Below are positions 7,067 through 15,123 of a stretch of DNA of 30,207 nt, one piece after another. Origin of the DNA: JAPXRI01 sp033813635 (GTDB taxonomy: Bacteria; Bacillota; Clostridia; Oscillospirales; QAMX01); NCBI GenBank assembly GCA_033813635.1, contig JAPXRI010000035.1, positions 1-30,207 of the forward strand, in the 5' to 3' direction. The notes beneath the pieces were generated by a model. The model saw nothing but the letters and a program-made list of their open reading frames with translations. It was not told the DNA's origin and searched no databases. The translations under genes and the position numbers were made by a program. Every line of letters starts with the position of its first letter. Positions within the stretch are counted from its first letter, which is position 1.

Positions 7067-8732
7067 ACTTTTTGCTGTCAGCGTTTCTGATTTCGTTTCG
7101 CTTGATCTTTCCGGAGATTGTTTTCGGAAGCTCCGGCACGAACTCGATGATTCTCGGGTATTTATAGGGTGCGGTGTGGGATTTGACGTAGTCCTGGATG
7201 TCCTTTTTCAGAGCCTCGTCCGGCGTGTAGCCCTTCGCGGGGACGATGGTGGCCTTGACCACCTGTCCGCGGACCGGGTCCGGCGCGGCGGTCACCGCGC
7301 ACTCGAGCACGGCGGGGTGTTCCATAATCACGCTCTCCACCTCGAAGGGCCCTATGCGGTAGCCGGAGGATTTAATCACGTCGTCGGTGCGGCCGACATA
7401 CCAGAAGTACCCGTCCTCGTCGCGCCACGCCGTGTCGCCGGTGTGGTAGTAGCCGTCGTGCCATACGGAGTCGGTCAGCTCTTTGTCCCTGTAATAGCCC
7501 ATGAACAGGCCGGTGGGCTTGCCGCGCTCCGGCAGCCTGAGGACGATTTCGCCGGTGACGCCGGGGATTGTGGGCGTACCGCTCTCGTCGACTATATCCA
7601 CGTCGTACGCCGGGGATGGCCTGCCCATCGAGCCGGGACAGGGCGTCATCCAATAGGAGTTCAGCACCGTGAGGGTCGTCTCCGTCTGGCCGTAGCCCTC
7701 GTAGAGCGTGCAGCCGGTGGCCCGGCGGAACTGTTCGTAAACCTCAGGGTTAAGCGCCTCGCCTGCGATCGTCACATGCTGGAGGGAGGAGAAATCGTAT
7801 TTGGAAAGGTCCTCCTTGATGAAGAAGCGGAACATCGTCGGCGGCGCGCAGAACGTGGTTATCCGGTATTTGCCGAACATCGGAAGCAGAATCTCGGGGT
7901 CGAACCTCTCGAAATCGAAGACAAATATCCCGGCCTCCATGAACCACTGTCCGTAGAGCTTGCCCCATACGGATTTTGCCCAGCCGGTTTCGGATATCGT
8001 CAGGTGCAGCCCGTCCGGGTCGACCTTATGCCAGTATTTCGCGGTGACGATGTGCCCTATCGGGTAGGTGAAGTCGTGAACGACCATTTTGGGCATGCCC
8101 GTGGTGCCGGAGGTAAAGTAGAGGAGCATCGCGTCCTCGTTTCGCGGCAGGTCCTCCTCCGCGGGCTTTATAAACGCCGGCGCCCTCTCGATCTCGTCGG
8201 CGTAGCTGAGCCAGCCATCTTTATTGCCGTGTACGACGAATTTTATCAGCTTTTTGCCGTAATCCTTTTCCGCGCCGTCCACATGGGCTGTAAAGCCCCC
8301 GTCGTCCGTGCAGACCACCGCGGCGACGGAGGCGGCGTTGAGCCGGTAAAGAATATCCTTTGCCGCGAGCTGGTTGGTGGCCGGTATGGCCACCGCGCCG
8401 ATTTTATGGCAGGCGAGCACGGCGGGCCAGAACTCGAAGTGCCGCTTCAGGACAAGCATAACCTTGTCGCCCTTTTTAATCCCGTGCGCCAGCAGCATCG
8501 CGGCCGCGCGGTCGCTCTCCCGGGAGATGTCGCTGAAGGTGTAGGTGCGCTCGTCGCCGTCGTTGCTGACCCAGAGCATCGCGCGCCTGTCCGGCGTCTC
8601 TTTACCGAGTTTGTCGACCACGTCGTAGGCGAAGTTGAAGCGCTCCGGCACGTTGAACGTTACGCGGACGGGGTTTCCGCGCTCGTCGAGGGTTTCGTTG
8701 AGATACTGTTTATGTAAATTGAGTAAACACAT
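7065..8732 (-). CDS. Acyl-CoA synthetase (AMP-forming, ACSM-like)
   Basis: 555 residues, full length for the ANL adenylate-forming superfamily, which activates a carboxylic acid to acyl-AMP and then acyl-CoA. Visible motifs: the phosphate loop FTSGTTGMPK (about 206-215), YEGYGQTET (344-352), HTGD (430-433), the hinge-region GRTDDVIKSSGYRIGP (447-462) and the thioester-step lysine in SGKIKR (Lys542). The overall pattern, including the WAKSVWGKLYGQW segment, matches acetyl/medium-chain synthetases (ACSM type) more than long-chain FadD. The ATG at 8732 has a modest GGT-rich ribosome site; the gene starts 13 bases after its regulator. Exact acid substrate is unknown. Confidence 0.92.
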   Translation of the reverse strand: MCLLNLHKQYLNETLDERGNPVRVTFNVPERFNFAYDVVDKLGKETPDRRAMLWVSNDGDERTYTFSDISRESDRAAAMLLAHGIKKGDKVMLVLKRHFEFWPAVLACHKIGAVAIPATNQLAAKDILYRLNAASVAAVVCTDDGGFTAHVDGAEKDYGKKLIKFVVHGNKDGWLSYADEIERAPAFIKPAEEDLPRNEDAMLLYFTSGTTGMPKMVVHDFTYPIGHIVTAKYWHKVDPDGLHLTISETGWAKSVWGKLYGQWFMEAGIFVFDFERFDPEILLPMFGKYRITTFCAPPTMFRFFIKEDLSKYDFSSLQHVTIAGEALNPEVYEQFRRATGCTLYEGYGQTETTLTVLNSYWMTPCPGSMGRPSPAYDVDIVDESGTPTIPGVTGEIVLRLPERGKPTGLFMGYYRDKELTDSVWHDGYYHTGDTAWRDEDGYFWYVGRTDDVIKSSGYRIGPFEVESVIMEHPAVLECAVTAAPDPVRGQVVKATIVPAKGYTPDEALKKDIQDYVKSHTAPYKYPRIIEFVPELPKTISGKIKRNEIRNADSKK

Positions 8733-8745
8733 GATTTAAAATGAC

Positions 8746-9330
8746 CTAACCTTTCTTTTCTTCTCCCGCATTGGAGATCACCGCCAGGAAAACGCAGTCT
8801 TCGCCGTCGACCGCGATCATCCCGTGCCTGTTGTTTGCGTCGTAATACACCGCGTCGCCGGGGTTCAGCACCATTACATGGTCCTCAATCTGGATCTTGA
8901 GCCTGCCCGACAGAATGTAGTCGAACTCCTGTCCGGCGTGAGAGGAGAGCGCGATCGGTGCGGAGACCAGAGCTTCGTCGTAGTGCGCCACCACGCGAAA
9001 CGGCTCCGAAATTCTGTTCTTAAAAAGATAGGCCATATGCTGATAGGAAAAGCCCCTGCGCCGCTCAATGGGCATGCCTTCGCCGGCGCGTATCAGTGAA
9101 AAACGGGAGAGCTTCGGCATATCGCCGGTAATCAGCTCGGTGATGTCCACACCAAGCTTGCGAGCTATCTCAAAGAGAAGCGAAAAAGAAAAGTCCCTGG
9201 AGCCGGATTCATATTCGATGTACTCATCGTACGAAATCTTAAGCGTCCGGCTCATCTCCTCCGCGGAAATGCCAAGCATCTCGCGGAGCCCCTTAATTCG
9301 TTCCGCGATTTCCATAATTTTACGGTTCAT
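8746..9330 (-). CDS. XRE-family regulator with C-terminal cupin domain
   Basis: About 194 residues. Residues about 7-62 form an HTH (ERIKGLREMLGISAEEMSRTL through DITELITG) and residues about 105-185 a cupin barrel (HAGQEFDYILSGRLKIQIEDH, then LNPGDAVYYDANNRHG). This architecture is common in regulators that sense a small acid or amine through the cupin. I chose ATG at 9330 because GGAG lies six bases upstream; the ATG at 9342 lies on top of that site. It is immediately upstream of, and probably co-transcribed with, the acyl-CoA synthetase, suggesting that it controls that enzyme in response to its acid or CoA product; this is inference from adjacency. In such pairs the regulator often controls its own operon. 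Confidence 0.88.
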   Translation of the reverse strand: MNRKIMEIAERIKGLREMLGISAEEMSRTLKISYDEYIEYESGSRDFSFSLLFEIARKLGVDITELITGDMPKLSRFSLIRAGEGMPIERRRGFSYQHMAYLFKNRISEPFRVVAHYDEALVSAPIALSSHAGQEFDYILSGRLKIQIEDHVMVLNPGDAVYYDANNRHGMIAVDGEDCVFLAVISNAGEEKKG

Positions 9331-9582
9331 AGTAATCTCCATTCTGCGAAAAATTTTGGATTTCAGTGTAAAATGCGGCGCGCTTTGTCTGCCGATCCGA
9401 CGCTTACCCGGCTCCGGCCGGTGTTTTTAGCCCTGCGTTCATATTTATGACGGGATTTTGTCCGCAAGACCGTATTAATATTATTTTATCGCAGTAAAGC
9501 GGAGATGTCAACGGGACGATTCGGATATCCGTATACGATTTTTATTTCCGGGCAAAAATAGAAGGGATTGGGAGAGTGAGTT

Positions 9583-10323
9583 ATGCGAAACAGCGATAAT
9601 AAGGATGAGTGCGAAAAGAAAGAGGAGACGCCGACCCCCGAGCAGATCGACCAGATCAAGGATTTCGGCGCGATAACCGAGCAGGGCGACAAGCACAGAA
9701 TCCACTGCCTCGCGGTAATAGGGCAGATTGAGGGCCACCACGTGCTCTCCTCCCGGGACAAGACCACGAAGTACGAGCATGTGCTACCGCAGCTCGCGGC
9801 GATTGAGGAGAGCCCGGAGATCGACGGGCTTTTGATAATGCTCAACACGATGGGCGGGGACGTGGAGGCCGGGCTTGCGATAGCGGAGCTGATATCCAGC
9901 ATGAATAAGTCGACCGTGTCCCTCGTGCTCGGCGGGGGACACTCGATCGGCGTCCCGCTGGCGGTCGCCGCGAAACACTCGTTCATCGCGCCCTCGGCGG
10001 CGATGACGATTCACCCGGTGCGGATGAACGGGCAGATCGTCGGCGTGCCTCAGACCTATTACTATTTTGAAAAGATCCAGGAGCGCGTGGTCAAATTCGT
10101 CGCCCGCAACTCGAAAATTTCGCCGGAGAAATATAAGGAGCTGATGCTCAGGACCGGCGAACTGGCCACGGACGTCGGGAGCCTCATCTACGGCGAGGAC
10201 GCGGTCTCGCTGGGTCTGATAGACTCGGTCGGTGGCCTGTCAGACGCGCTCGCAAAGCTCCACGCTATGATCGACGAGGAGAAAAAGAAAACCGAGGAAA
10301 GCGGGAACATGCCTCAGAGCTGA
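9583..10323 (+). CDS. tepA: TepA-like ClpP-fold serine protease
   Basis: 246 residues of the ClpP/crotonase fold (peptidase S14), closest in pattern to Bacillus TepA (YmfB). The nucleophile is Ser121 in GGGHSIGVPLA, the His is His144 in MTIHPVRM, and the oxyanion glycine pair is in NTMGGDVEAG (about 88-96). An Asp in the TDVGSLIYGEDA segment could complete the triad. An acidic, polar N-terminus of about 40 residues and a lysine-glutamate tail flank the core. Unlike SppA it has no signal peptide, so it is cytoplasmic. In Bacillus tepA lies beside spoIIIE/ftsK; here it stands alone, with a terminator after it and a divergent regulator before it. GGGAGAG precedes the ATG at suitable spacing. Confidence 0.87.
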   Translation: MRNSDNKDECEKKEETPTPEQIDQIKDFGAITEQGDKHRIHCLAVIGQIEGHHVLSSRDKTTKYEHVLPQLAAIEESPEIDGLLIMLNTMGGDVEAGLAIAELISSMNKSTVSLVLGGGHSIGVPLAVAAKHSFIAPSAAMTIHPVRMNGQIVGVPQTYYYFEKIQERVVKFVARNSKISPEKYKELMLRTGELATDVGSLIYGEDAVSLGLIDSVGGLSDALAKLHAMIDEEKKKTEESGNMPQS

Positions 10324-10370
10324 AAGCTGGCGGCAACCGCGGACCTTCGGCATTTGCGATACGTTGAAAA

Positions 10371-10398
10371 ACCGCTGCGGAATGCCGCAGCGGTTTAT
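10371..10398. terminator. Hairpin terminator after tepA
   Basis: AAACCGCTGCGG (10371-10382) and CCGCAGCGGTTT (10387-10398) form a perfect 12-bp stem with a four-base loop, followed by ATTTAAAC. It lies between convergent genes and can end both. Confidence 0.82.
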
Positions 10399-10411
10399 TT
10401 AAACTAAGCTT

Positions 10412-11284
10412 TTATTTTGACGGCGTGTAGGCGAGCACGGCCTGGTCCCTTACCGGGCTTGAGCGGGTGCCTAGGCCGGGGTAGCGGTGGTCAAACGCGG
10501 CAAAGGAGATCTCGATGTCCTCCCGCGCCTCCGCCTCGCTCGAGACGCCGACGGTGACCATGTCGCATTCGCGGAGCGCGTTCCAGTTGAAGGTCAGCCC
10601 GACGTAGGGCGTGGTGCGACCGGCGGCGAAGGGCTTGATGGTCATCACCGGTTTTTTCGCGTTGTGGATGATTCGGGCGACGGTTTCGATCTCGATCTGC
10701 ATCAGAAAGCCGAGGCAGTTGAAAATTTGTATGTAGGTCTCCACGTCGTATCCGTTGCTGTCGCAGTACAGTATGATTTCCGGCATGTGGGCCGAAAGCC
10801 CGGGAATCAGCCCGTTATCGCGCTTCATCGCGAGGTAGTCCGGCAGGCGTTCAATCGTCCCTTTGTTTTTGTTGACCAGCTGCTCCACCCTCGAGTGGTG
10901 CATCAGGCAGAAGGTCGAGCCGATTTCCGCGCTGTGTTTGATCGTCTGTTCCGCCTCGCGCCTGGCGTCGGCGCTGTCGTCCACGTTGATGTGTGGTGTG
11001 TCGATCAGGATGAACTTTTTTCCGAGCTTATCCTCGGCGTAGCGGATTGCGTTAAGTATCCGCTCGTCCTGGCTGATGCAGCCCATAACCGCGTCTATCC
11101 CGTGCTCGGCAAACGCGCTAAGTATCGGGAAAAACGCCTCCGGCGAGGAAAACCGCTCGCAGATCAGCCTATCGGCCGCGGGCGTCCTGTGGCTGTAGCC
11201 CAGCAGCCAGTTTGTCCCGATCAGCATCCGCGGGAGGGAGATCCCGGCGACGGTGGTGCGGGGAAACTGTCTTTTTTGTTCCAT
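10412..11284 (-). CDS. Unknown protein, probable TIM-barrel fold
   Basis: 290 residues without signal peptide or membrane segments. Repeated hydrophobic strand plus polar turn units (MLIGTNWLLG, IDAVMGC, FILIDTPH, GSTFCLMHHSR, LIPGLSAHMPE, PVMTIKPFAAG, MVTVGVSS) look like an eight-stranded barrel, perhaps distantly related to aldo-keto-reductase or aldolase folds; I recognise no catalytic signature. The HHSR, SAHMPE and KPFAAGR segments are the likely functional loops. The start is ATG at 11284, with GGAGGAG six bases upstream; the frame stays open to a TTG five codons earlier that has no site. It follows the mutase-like gene by 27 bases and is probably the last gene of that transcript, so it may be functionally tied to it. 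Confidence 0.72.
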   Translation of the reverse strand: MEQKRQFPRTTVAGISLPRMLIGTNWLLGYSHRTPAADRLICERFSSPEAFFPILSAFAEHGIDAVMGCISQDERILNAIRYAEDKLGKKFILIDTPHINVDDSADARREAEQTIKHSAEIGSTFCLMHHSRVEQLVNKNKGTIERLPDYLAMKRDNGLIPGLSAHMPEIILYCDSNGYDVETYIQIFNCLGFLMQIEIETVARIIHNAKKPVMTIKPFAAGRTTPYVGLTFNWNALRECDMVTVGVSSEAEAREDIEISFAAFDHRYPGLGTRSSPVRDQAVLAYTPSK

Positions 11285-11311
11285 ATCAATCTCCTCCAAA
11301 TATTATTAGCT

Positions 11312-12106
11312 TCAGGAGCGTATGATCAGGCTTTTGCCGGTCATCTCGTCAGGGCGGGAAAGCCCCATCATGTCGAGAATCGTCGGGGCGACGTCCGAGA
11401 GCTTCCCGGGGGACAGGCCGGCGGCGGCGCCCACGGCGATGAACGGGAGCGGCAGGCTTTCGTCTCCGGCGGCGTAGGGCGAGGCGATAAACGCGATTCC
11501 GCCGTACTGTTTGGTGAGTGCGACGATTCTTCCTATACACGCGCTGGCCTCCTCCGCGGCTTTCGCGGCGTCGTCTGCGTCCCCGTTTTTATAGGCGGCT
11601 CCGCAGGTGGGGACGCAGACGATTACGATGTCGCTTTTTCCCTCGTCGATGGTCTTTTCGGCGGCCTCCGCGATTTCTGAACCGATGTCGAACAGCATAT
11701 CCCGGGGCGGCTCGTCAGCGGGCGGCGTCACCGAAATCCGGGTCTCACCGGGAAAGAGCTCTTCGTTTTTCCCGCTGAAAAAATATGTCGGAGCGGTGCC
11801 GCCGATGCTGCCGTAAATCCGCGTCTGAGTGAGGCCGAGAGATGAGAGATACTCGCCCAGAGTGTTTTCAAGGCGGTAGGAGAGCTCCGCGGGCAGGGTC
11901 CTGCCGGCGCCTATCGCAAGATAACCCGCCTCGGCGGCGTTGAGTTCCCCGGCCAAAAGCCCTTCGCGGACGGGAGCTAACAGCGATGTATGCGGATTTT
12001 CGTTGTACAGCGCGCAAAGCTCGGGCGAGCCGTATCCGGGCAGGCCGACCGACTGGCCGCTGAGCCCGAAGCCGTCGGCTATAATCAGGGAAATCACGTT
12101 TTTCAT
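11312..12106 (-). CDS. Shortened iPGM-like protein, predicted inactive
   Basis: 264 residues against about 510 for cofactor-independent phosphoglycerate mutase (GpmI). The start (SLIIADGFGL, Asp11), the GAGR block (65-69), the YFFSGKNEELFPGE block (108-121) and the C-terminus SDVAPTILDMMG...EMTGKSL all align with GpmI. The roughly 240-residue inserted phosphotransferase domain is missing between residues about 80 and 95. Key phosphatase-domain residues are changed: the catalytic Ser of NSEVGH is Ala58 and its His is Tyr62; the metal Asp and His of NPDMVGH align with Thr167 and Ala171; the ADH triplet reads Ser-Pro-Tyr (209-211). It follows pgk and tpiA, where gpmI often sits. ATG 12106 was chosen as it begins the first barrel strand; an open 54-codon extension upstream has no homology. 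Confidence 0.8.
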   Translation of the reverse strand: MKNVISLIIADGFGLSGQSVGLPGYGSPELCALYNENPHTSLLAPVREGLLAGELNAAEAGYLAIGAGRTLPAELSYRLENTLGEYLSSLGLTQTRIYGSIGGTAPTYFFSGKNEELFPGETRISVTPPADEPPRDMLFDIGSEIAEAAEKTIDEGKSDIVIVCVPTCGAAYKNGDADDAAKAAEEASACIGRIVALTKQYGGIAFIASPYAAGDESLPLPFIAVGAAAGLSPGKLSDVAPTILDMMGLSRPDEMTGKSLIIRS

Positions 12107-12144
12107 CAGAAACCGGCCTTTCAACGGGAAGTCTGGTAAGGAAA

Positions 12145-12192
12145 AGAGAGCTGCCACAACCGATGCGTTCAAGCCGGTTATAACAGCTCTCT
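12145..12192 (-). terminator. Hairpin between tpiA and the mutase-like gene
   Basis: AGAGAGCTG (12145-12153) and CAGCTCTCT (12184-12192) form a 9-bp stem; a second inner stem pairs AACCG with CGGTT. Read on the minus strand the hairpin is followed by TTTTCCTT, resembling a leaky terminator or processing site, 39 bases before the mutase-like start. It may lower expression of the two downstream genes relative to pgk-tpiA. Confidence 0.55.
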
Positions 12193-12340
12193 GTTGATGA
12201 CTGCGACATAACCGCCGTTTGCGAAAAGAAAGCCTTGCGCGAGAAAATCGCGGAAAGTTCCGATACAAATATCCGCAAAACCGCTGGGTTATCGGATATA
12301 AGCATTATTTATGCACGCCGGCGGTTTATAGTCAGTAGCT

Positions 12341-13114
12341 TTAGTTCTGGTTTGCCGCGTCGACTATCGCCTTAAAGGATTCGGGCTTCAGCGAAGCGCC
12401 GCCGATCAGGCCGCCGTCGATATTGAGCTGGGAGAGCAGGCCCGCGGCGTTCTCCTCGTTCATTGACCCGCCGTATTGAATCGTAATCGAGCGAGCAGCG
12501 CGGGCGCCGAACAGCGAGCGGACGGTGTCGCGGATCAGCGTGCAGACCTCGTTGGCCTGGGCTACCGTGGCCGTTTTACCCGTTCCGATCGCCCAGATCG
12601 GCTCGTAGGCGATGACGATCTTGCGGATGTTCTCGCCCCTGACGCCGCGGAGAGCGATCTTGACCTGGAGCTTGATGCGCTCCTCGGTGACGCCCTGTTC
12701 GCGCTCGGCGAGGGTTTCGCCTACGCATACGATGGGCTTAAGGCCGGCGGCCAGGGCCGCGAGCACCTTTTTATTGACTATCTCGTCGGTCTCGCCAAAA
12801 TACTGCCTGCGCTCGCTGTGGCCGACGATGACATACTTAACACCCATTTCGACAAGCATCTGAGCTGAAATCTCGCCTGTGTAGGGGCCGAGGGGCTCGT
12901 AGTGCATGTTCTGCGCGCCGACTGCTATCTTCGTGCCGCGCGTAGCCTTCAGAGCGGCGCTCAGGTCGACGAACGGGACGCAAAGAACCGTAGTGCACCA
13001 TTTTGCCTTCGCGATCATCGGGCGAAGCGTATCGACAAGCGCGCGCGCTTCCTTGGGGGTTTTGTTCATCTTCCAGTTACCCGCTATGATGGTTTTGCGA
13101 TATCTTCTGTTCAT
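12341..13114 (-). CDS. tpiA: Triosephosphate isomerase
   Basis: 257 residues, standard length. It interconverts dihydroxyacetone phosphate and glyceraldehyde-3-phosphate in glycolysis. The catalytic residues are all present: Lys15 in GNWKMN, the electrophilic His99 in VGHSERR and the base Glu171 in AYEPIWAIGTGK; the phosphate loop YGGSMNEEN and GGASLKPESF follow. The ATG is preceded by AAGGAG at eight bases. It lies 44 bases after pgk on the same strand and is almost certainly in the same operon. A short N-terminal extension (MNRRYRK) is slightly longer than usual but common in clostridia. Confidence 0.98.
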   Translation of the reverse strand: MNRRYRKTIIAGNWKMNKTPKEARALVDTLRPMIAKAKWCTTVLCVPFVDLSAALKATRGTKIAVGAQNMHYEPLGPYTGEISAQMLVEMGVKYVIVGHSERRQYFGETDEIVNKKVLAALAAGLKPIVCVGETLAEREQGVTEERIKLQVKIALRGVRGENIRKIVIAYEPIWAIGTGKTATVAQANEVCTLIRDTVRSLFGARAARSITIQYGGSMNEENAAGLLSQLNIDGGLIGGASLKPESFKAIVDAANQN

Positions 13115-13158
13115 GGCTATTCTCCTTGGATATATATTATTTGTGCTTTTATTAAGAA

Positions 13159-14349
13159 TTATTTATCCTGCAGGCAGGCGATACCCGGGAGAACAAGCCC
13201 CTCGAGGAACTCAAGGGAAGCGCCGCCGCCCGTCGAGATATGCGTCATCTTTTCGGCGTATCCCAGCTTTTCGACCGCCGCCGCGGAATCGCCGCCGCCG
13301 ATTATGCTGACCGCATCGCTCTCCGCGATGGCCTTGGCGATGGCTTTTGTGCCAACCGCGAATTTATCCATCTCAAATACGCCCATCGGACCGTTCCATA
13401 CGACCGTTCCGGCGCCCTTAAGCACTTCGGAGAACATCGCGATTGTCTTCTCGCCGATGTCGAGGCCCATCCAGTTGTCCGGAATCTCCTTGGTGGGGAC
13501 GGTCTTGCTGTTTGCGTCTGCCGCGAATTTGTCGGCGACCACGGTATCCTCGGGCAGGAGCAGGTTTACGCCCCTGGCCTTCGCTTTATCGAGCATTTCG
13601 GAAGCGTAGCCGAGCTTGTCGTCCTCGCACAGCGAGGTGCCGATTTTGCCGCCCTGGGCTTTAACGAACGTATAGGCCATGCCGCCGCCGATAATCAGCG
13701 TGTCGACCTTTTCAAGCAGGTTGTTGATGACTCCGATCTTGTCGGAAACCTTCGCGCCGCCGAGAACCGCGACGAACGGGCGCTTCGGATCGTTCAGGGC
13801 TTTGCCCATTACGCTGATTTCTTTCTGGATAAGGTATCCGCAGACTGCCGGCAGATAGTCGGTGACGCCGGCGGTGGAGGCGTGCGCGCGGTGCGCGGTG
13901 CCGAACGCGTCGTTTACGTAAACGTCGGCAAAGGAGGCCAGCGCTTTGGAGAAAGCGGGGTCGTTTTTCTCTTCTTCGGCGTGGAAACGGACATTTTCAA
14001 GGAGCAGGACCTGTCCGTCCTTCAGCTCGGCGGCTTTGGCCTTCGCGTCTTCGCCGATGACGTCTTTAGCCATCGCGACCGGAATGCCGAGGAGCTCGGA
14101 GAGCCTTTTGGCTACGGGCGCGAGCGAGTATTTCGCGTTGAATTGTCCCTTCGGCCTGCCGAGGTGGGAGCAGAGAACGACCTTGGCCTTATGGTCTACC
14201 AGGTATTTGATTGTGGGAAGCGATTCGCGGATTCTCTTGTCGTCGGTTATGTTCAAATCCGCATCCTGCGGGACATTAAAGTCGCAGCGGACAAGCACGC
14301 GTTTTCCCGTTACAGCAATGTCTTCAACACTTTTCTTGTTGTACATCAT
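13159..14349 (-). CDS. pgk: Phosphoglycerate kinase
   Basis: 396 residues, normal size. It transfers the acyl phosphate of 1,3-bisphosphoglycerate to ADP. Visible family blocks include KRVLVRCDFNVP (N-terminal substrate domain), CSHLGRPKG, LLENVRFHAEEEKND, the hinge region PFVAVLGGAKVSDKIGVI and the C-terminal nucleotide domain motifs VWNGPMGVFE and GGGDSAAAVEKLG. The first of two adjacent ATG codons (14349) is preceded by AAAGGAG at nine bases. It heads the pgk-tpiA unit behind a near-consensus promoter; a gap gene (glyceraldehyde-3-phosphate dehydrogenase) does not precede it, unlike the classical operon. Confidence 0.98.
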   Translation of the reverse strand: MMYNKKSVEDIAVTGKRVLVRCDFNVPQDADLNITDDKRIRESLPTIKYLVDHKAKVVLCSHLGRPKGQFNAKYSLAPVAKRLSELLGIPVAMAKDVIGEDAKAKAAELKDGQVLLLENVRFHAEEEKNDPAFSKALASFADVYVNDAFGTAHRAHASTAGVTDYLPAVCGYLIQKEISVMGKALNDPKRPFVAVLGGAKVSDKIGVINNLLEKVDTLIIGGGMAYTFVKAQGGKIGTSLCEDDKLGYASEMLDKAKARGVNLLLPEDTVVADKFAADANSKTVPTKEIPDNWMGLDIGEKTIAMFSEVLKGAGTVVWNGPMGVFEMDKFAVGTKAIAKAIAESDAVSIIGGGDSAAAVEKLGYAEKMTHISTGGGASLEFLEGLVLPGIACLQDK

Positions 14350-14384
14350 TGAATATTACTCCTTTCAAAATACCGTACCCGGTA

Positions 14385-14413
14385 ATTATAGAACATTTTT
14401 ATCCTTATTGCAA
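14385..14413 (-). promoter_or_regulatory. Promoter of the pgk-tpiA operon
   Basis: On the minus strand TTGCAA (14408-14413), a 17-base spacer and a perfect TATAAT (14385-14390), about 36 bases before the pgk start. A strong constitutive promoter is expected. Confidence 0.8.
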
Positions 14414-14567
14414 CAATTTGTTTCGAATTTGCGAGAAAAGACGGCGTTTTTTAGTAATACGACAGAATTAGGCGGCGGCACTAACGGTATTTTGTGTATT
14501 TTGTCATGGCAATATAACCGCAAAATAATATTTCTTCCGGCATATGGCTTTTTTAATGCTTTTGCTG

Positions 14568-14573
14568 TATAAT
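14568..14573 (+). promoter_or_regulatory. -10 element of the trmL promoter
   Basis: A perfect TATAAT lies 40 bases before the trmL start, in the AT-rich gap divergent from pgk. No good -35 is seen at 16-18 bases (TGGCTT at best). Confidence 0.5.
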
Positions 14574-14613
14574 TATAAGCGCATTTTTTTACAAAACGGA
14601 GGAAACATGGCTG

Positions 14614-15099
14614 ATGCTCAATCTAGTACTGGTCGAGCCGGAGATCCCTCAGAACACGGGAAACATCGCGCGGACGTGCGCGGTCACGGGGAGCAGGCTG
14701 CACCTCGTCGGGCCGCTGGGTTTTAGGATAGACGACAAAAAGCTGAAGCGCGCCGGGCTGGACTACTGGCATTTTCTGGACATTACCTATTACGACAATC
14801 TCTCGGATTACCTCGAGAGAAACGAAAACGCGGTCATGAGACTTGCGACGACCCACGGCGGCCTGTGCTACACGGACGCTTCGTACCCGGAAGGCTGCCA
14901 CATTCTTTTCGGCAGGGAGACGGCCGGGCTGCCCCACGAGTTCATTCTCGAGAACTTTGAAAACACGATCCACATCCCGCAGCTGGGCGAGACGAGGAGC
15001 TTAAACCTCTCGAACGCGGCGGCGGTCATCGCCTACGAGGCGCTGCGCCAGCAGGGCTTCCCGGGTCTTAGGCTGACGGGGGACAGGCCGGTTTTATAA
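14614..15099 (+). CDS. trmL: tRNA (cytidine/uridine-34-2'-O)-methyltransferase TrmL
   Basis: 161 residues, the minimal SPOUT fold of TrmL/CspR, which methylates the ribose at wobble position 34 of leucine tRNAs using S-adenosylmethionine. The hallmarks are VLVEPEIPQNTGNIARTC (motif 1, about 5-22), LFGRETAGLP (motif 2, about 98-107) and the knot motif IPQLGETRSLNLSNAAAVIAYEA (about 120-142). ATG 14614 is required for the conserved first strand. It lies 11 bases after GGAGG, while another ATG (14607) in a different frame sits at four bases and opens a 39-codon frame; initiation there would compete. A URO-D-like gene follows after 25 bases with its own ribosome site. Confidence 0.95.
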   Translation: MLNLVLVEPEIPQNTGNIARTCAVTGSRLHLVGPLGFRIDDKKLKRAGLDYWHFLDITYYDNLSDYLERNENAVMRLATTHGGLCYTDASYPEGCHILFGRETAGLPHEFILENFENTIHIPQLGETRSLNLSNAAAVIAYEALRQQGFPGLRLTGDRPVL

Positions 15100-15123
15100 C
15101 CGATCATATAAAGGAGGGCTTCT

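Noticed and set aside
6981..8717. A long open frame opposite the acyl-CoA synthetase.
   Set aside because: It is a mirror of the GC-rich real gene, has no family match, and the minus-strand gene shows complete motifs.
12107..12268. A 54-codon N-terminal extension of the mutase-like gene.
   Set aside because: Open by chance in the leader; it crosses the hairpin, is not similar to GpmI and the conserved protein begins at the ATG at 12106.
12107..12340. A T-box or other known riboswitch between tpiA and the mutase-like gene.
   Set aside because: No T-box motif or other recognised aptamer consensus; only simple stems.
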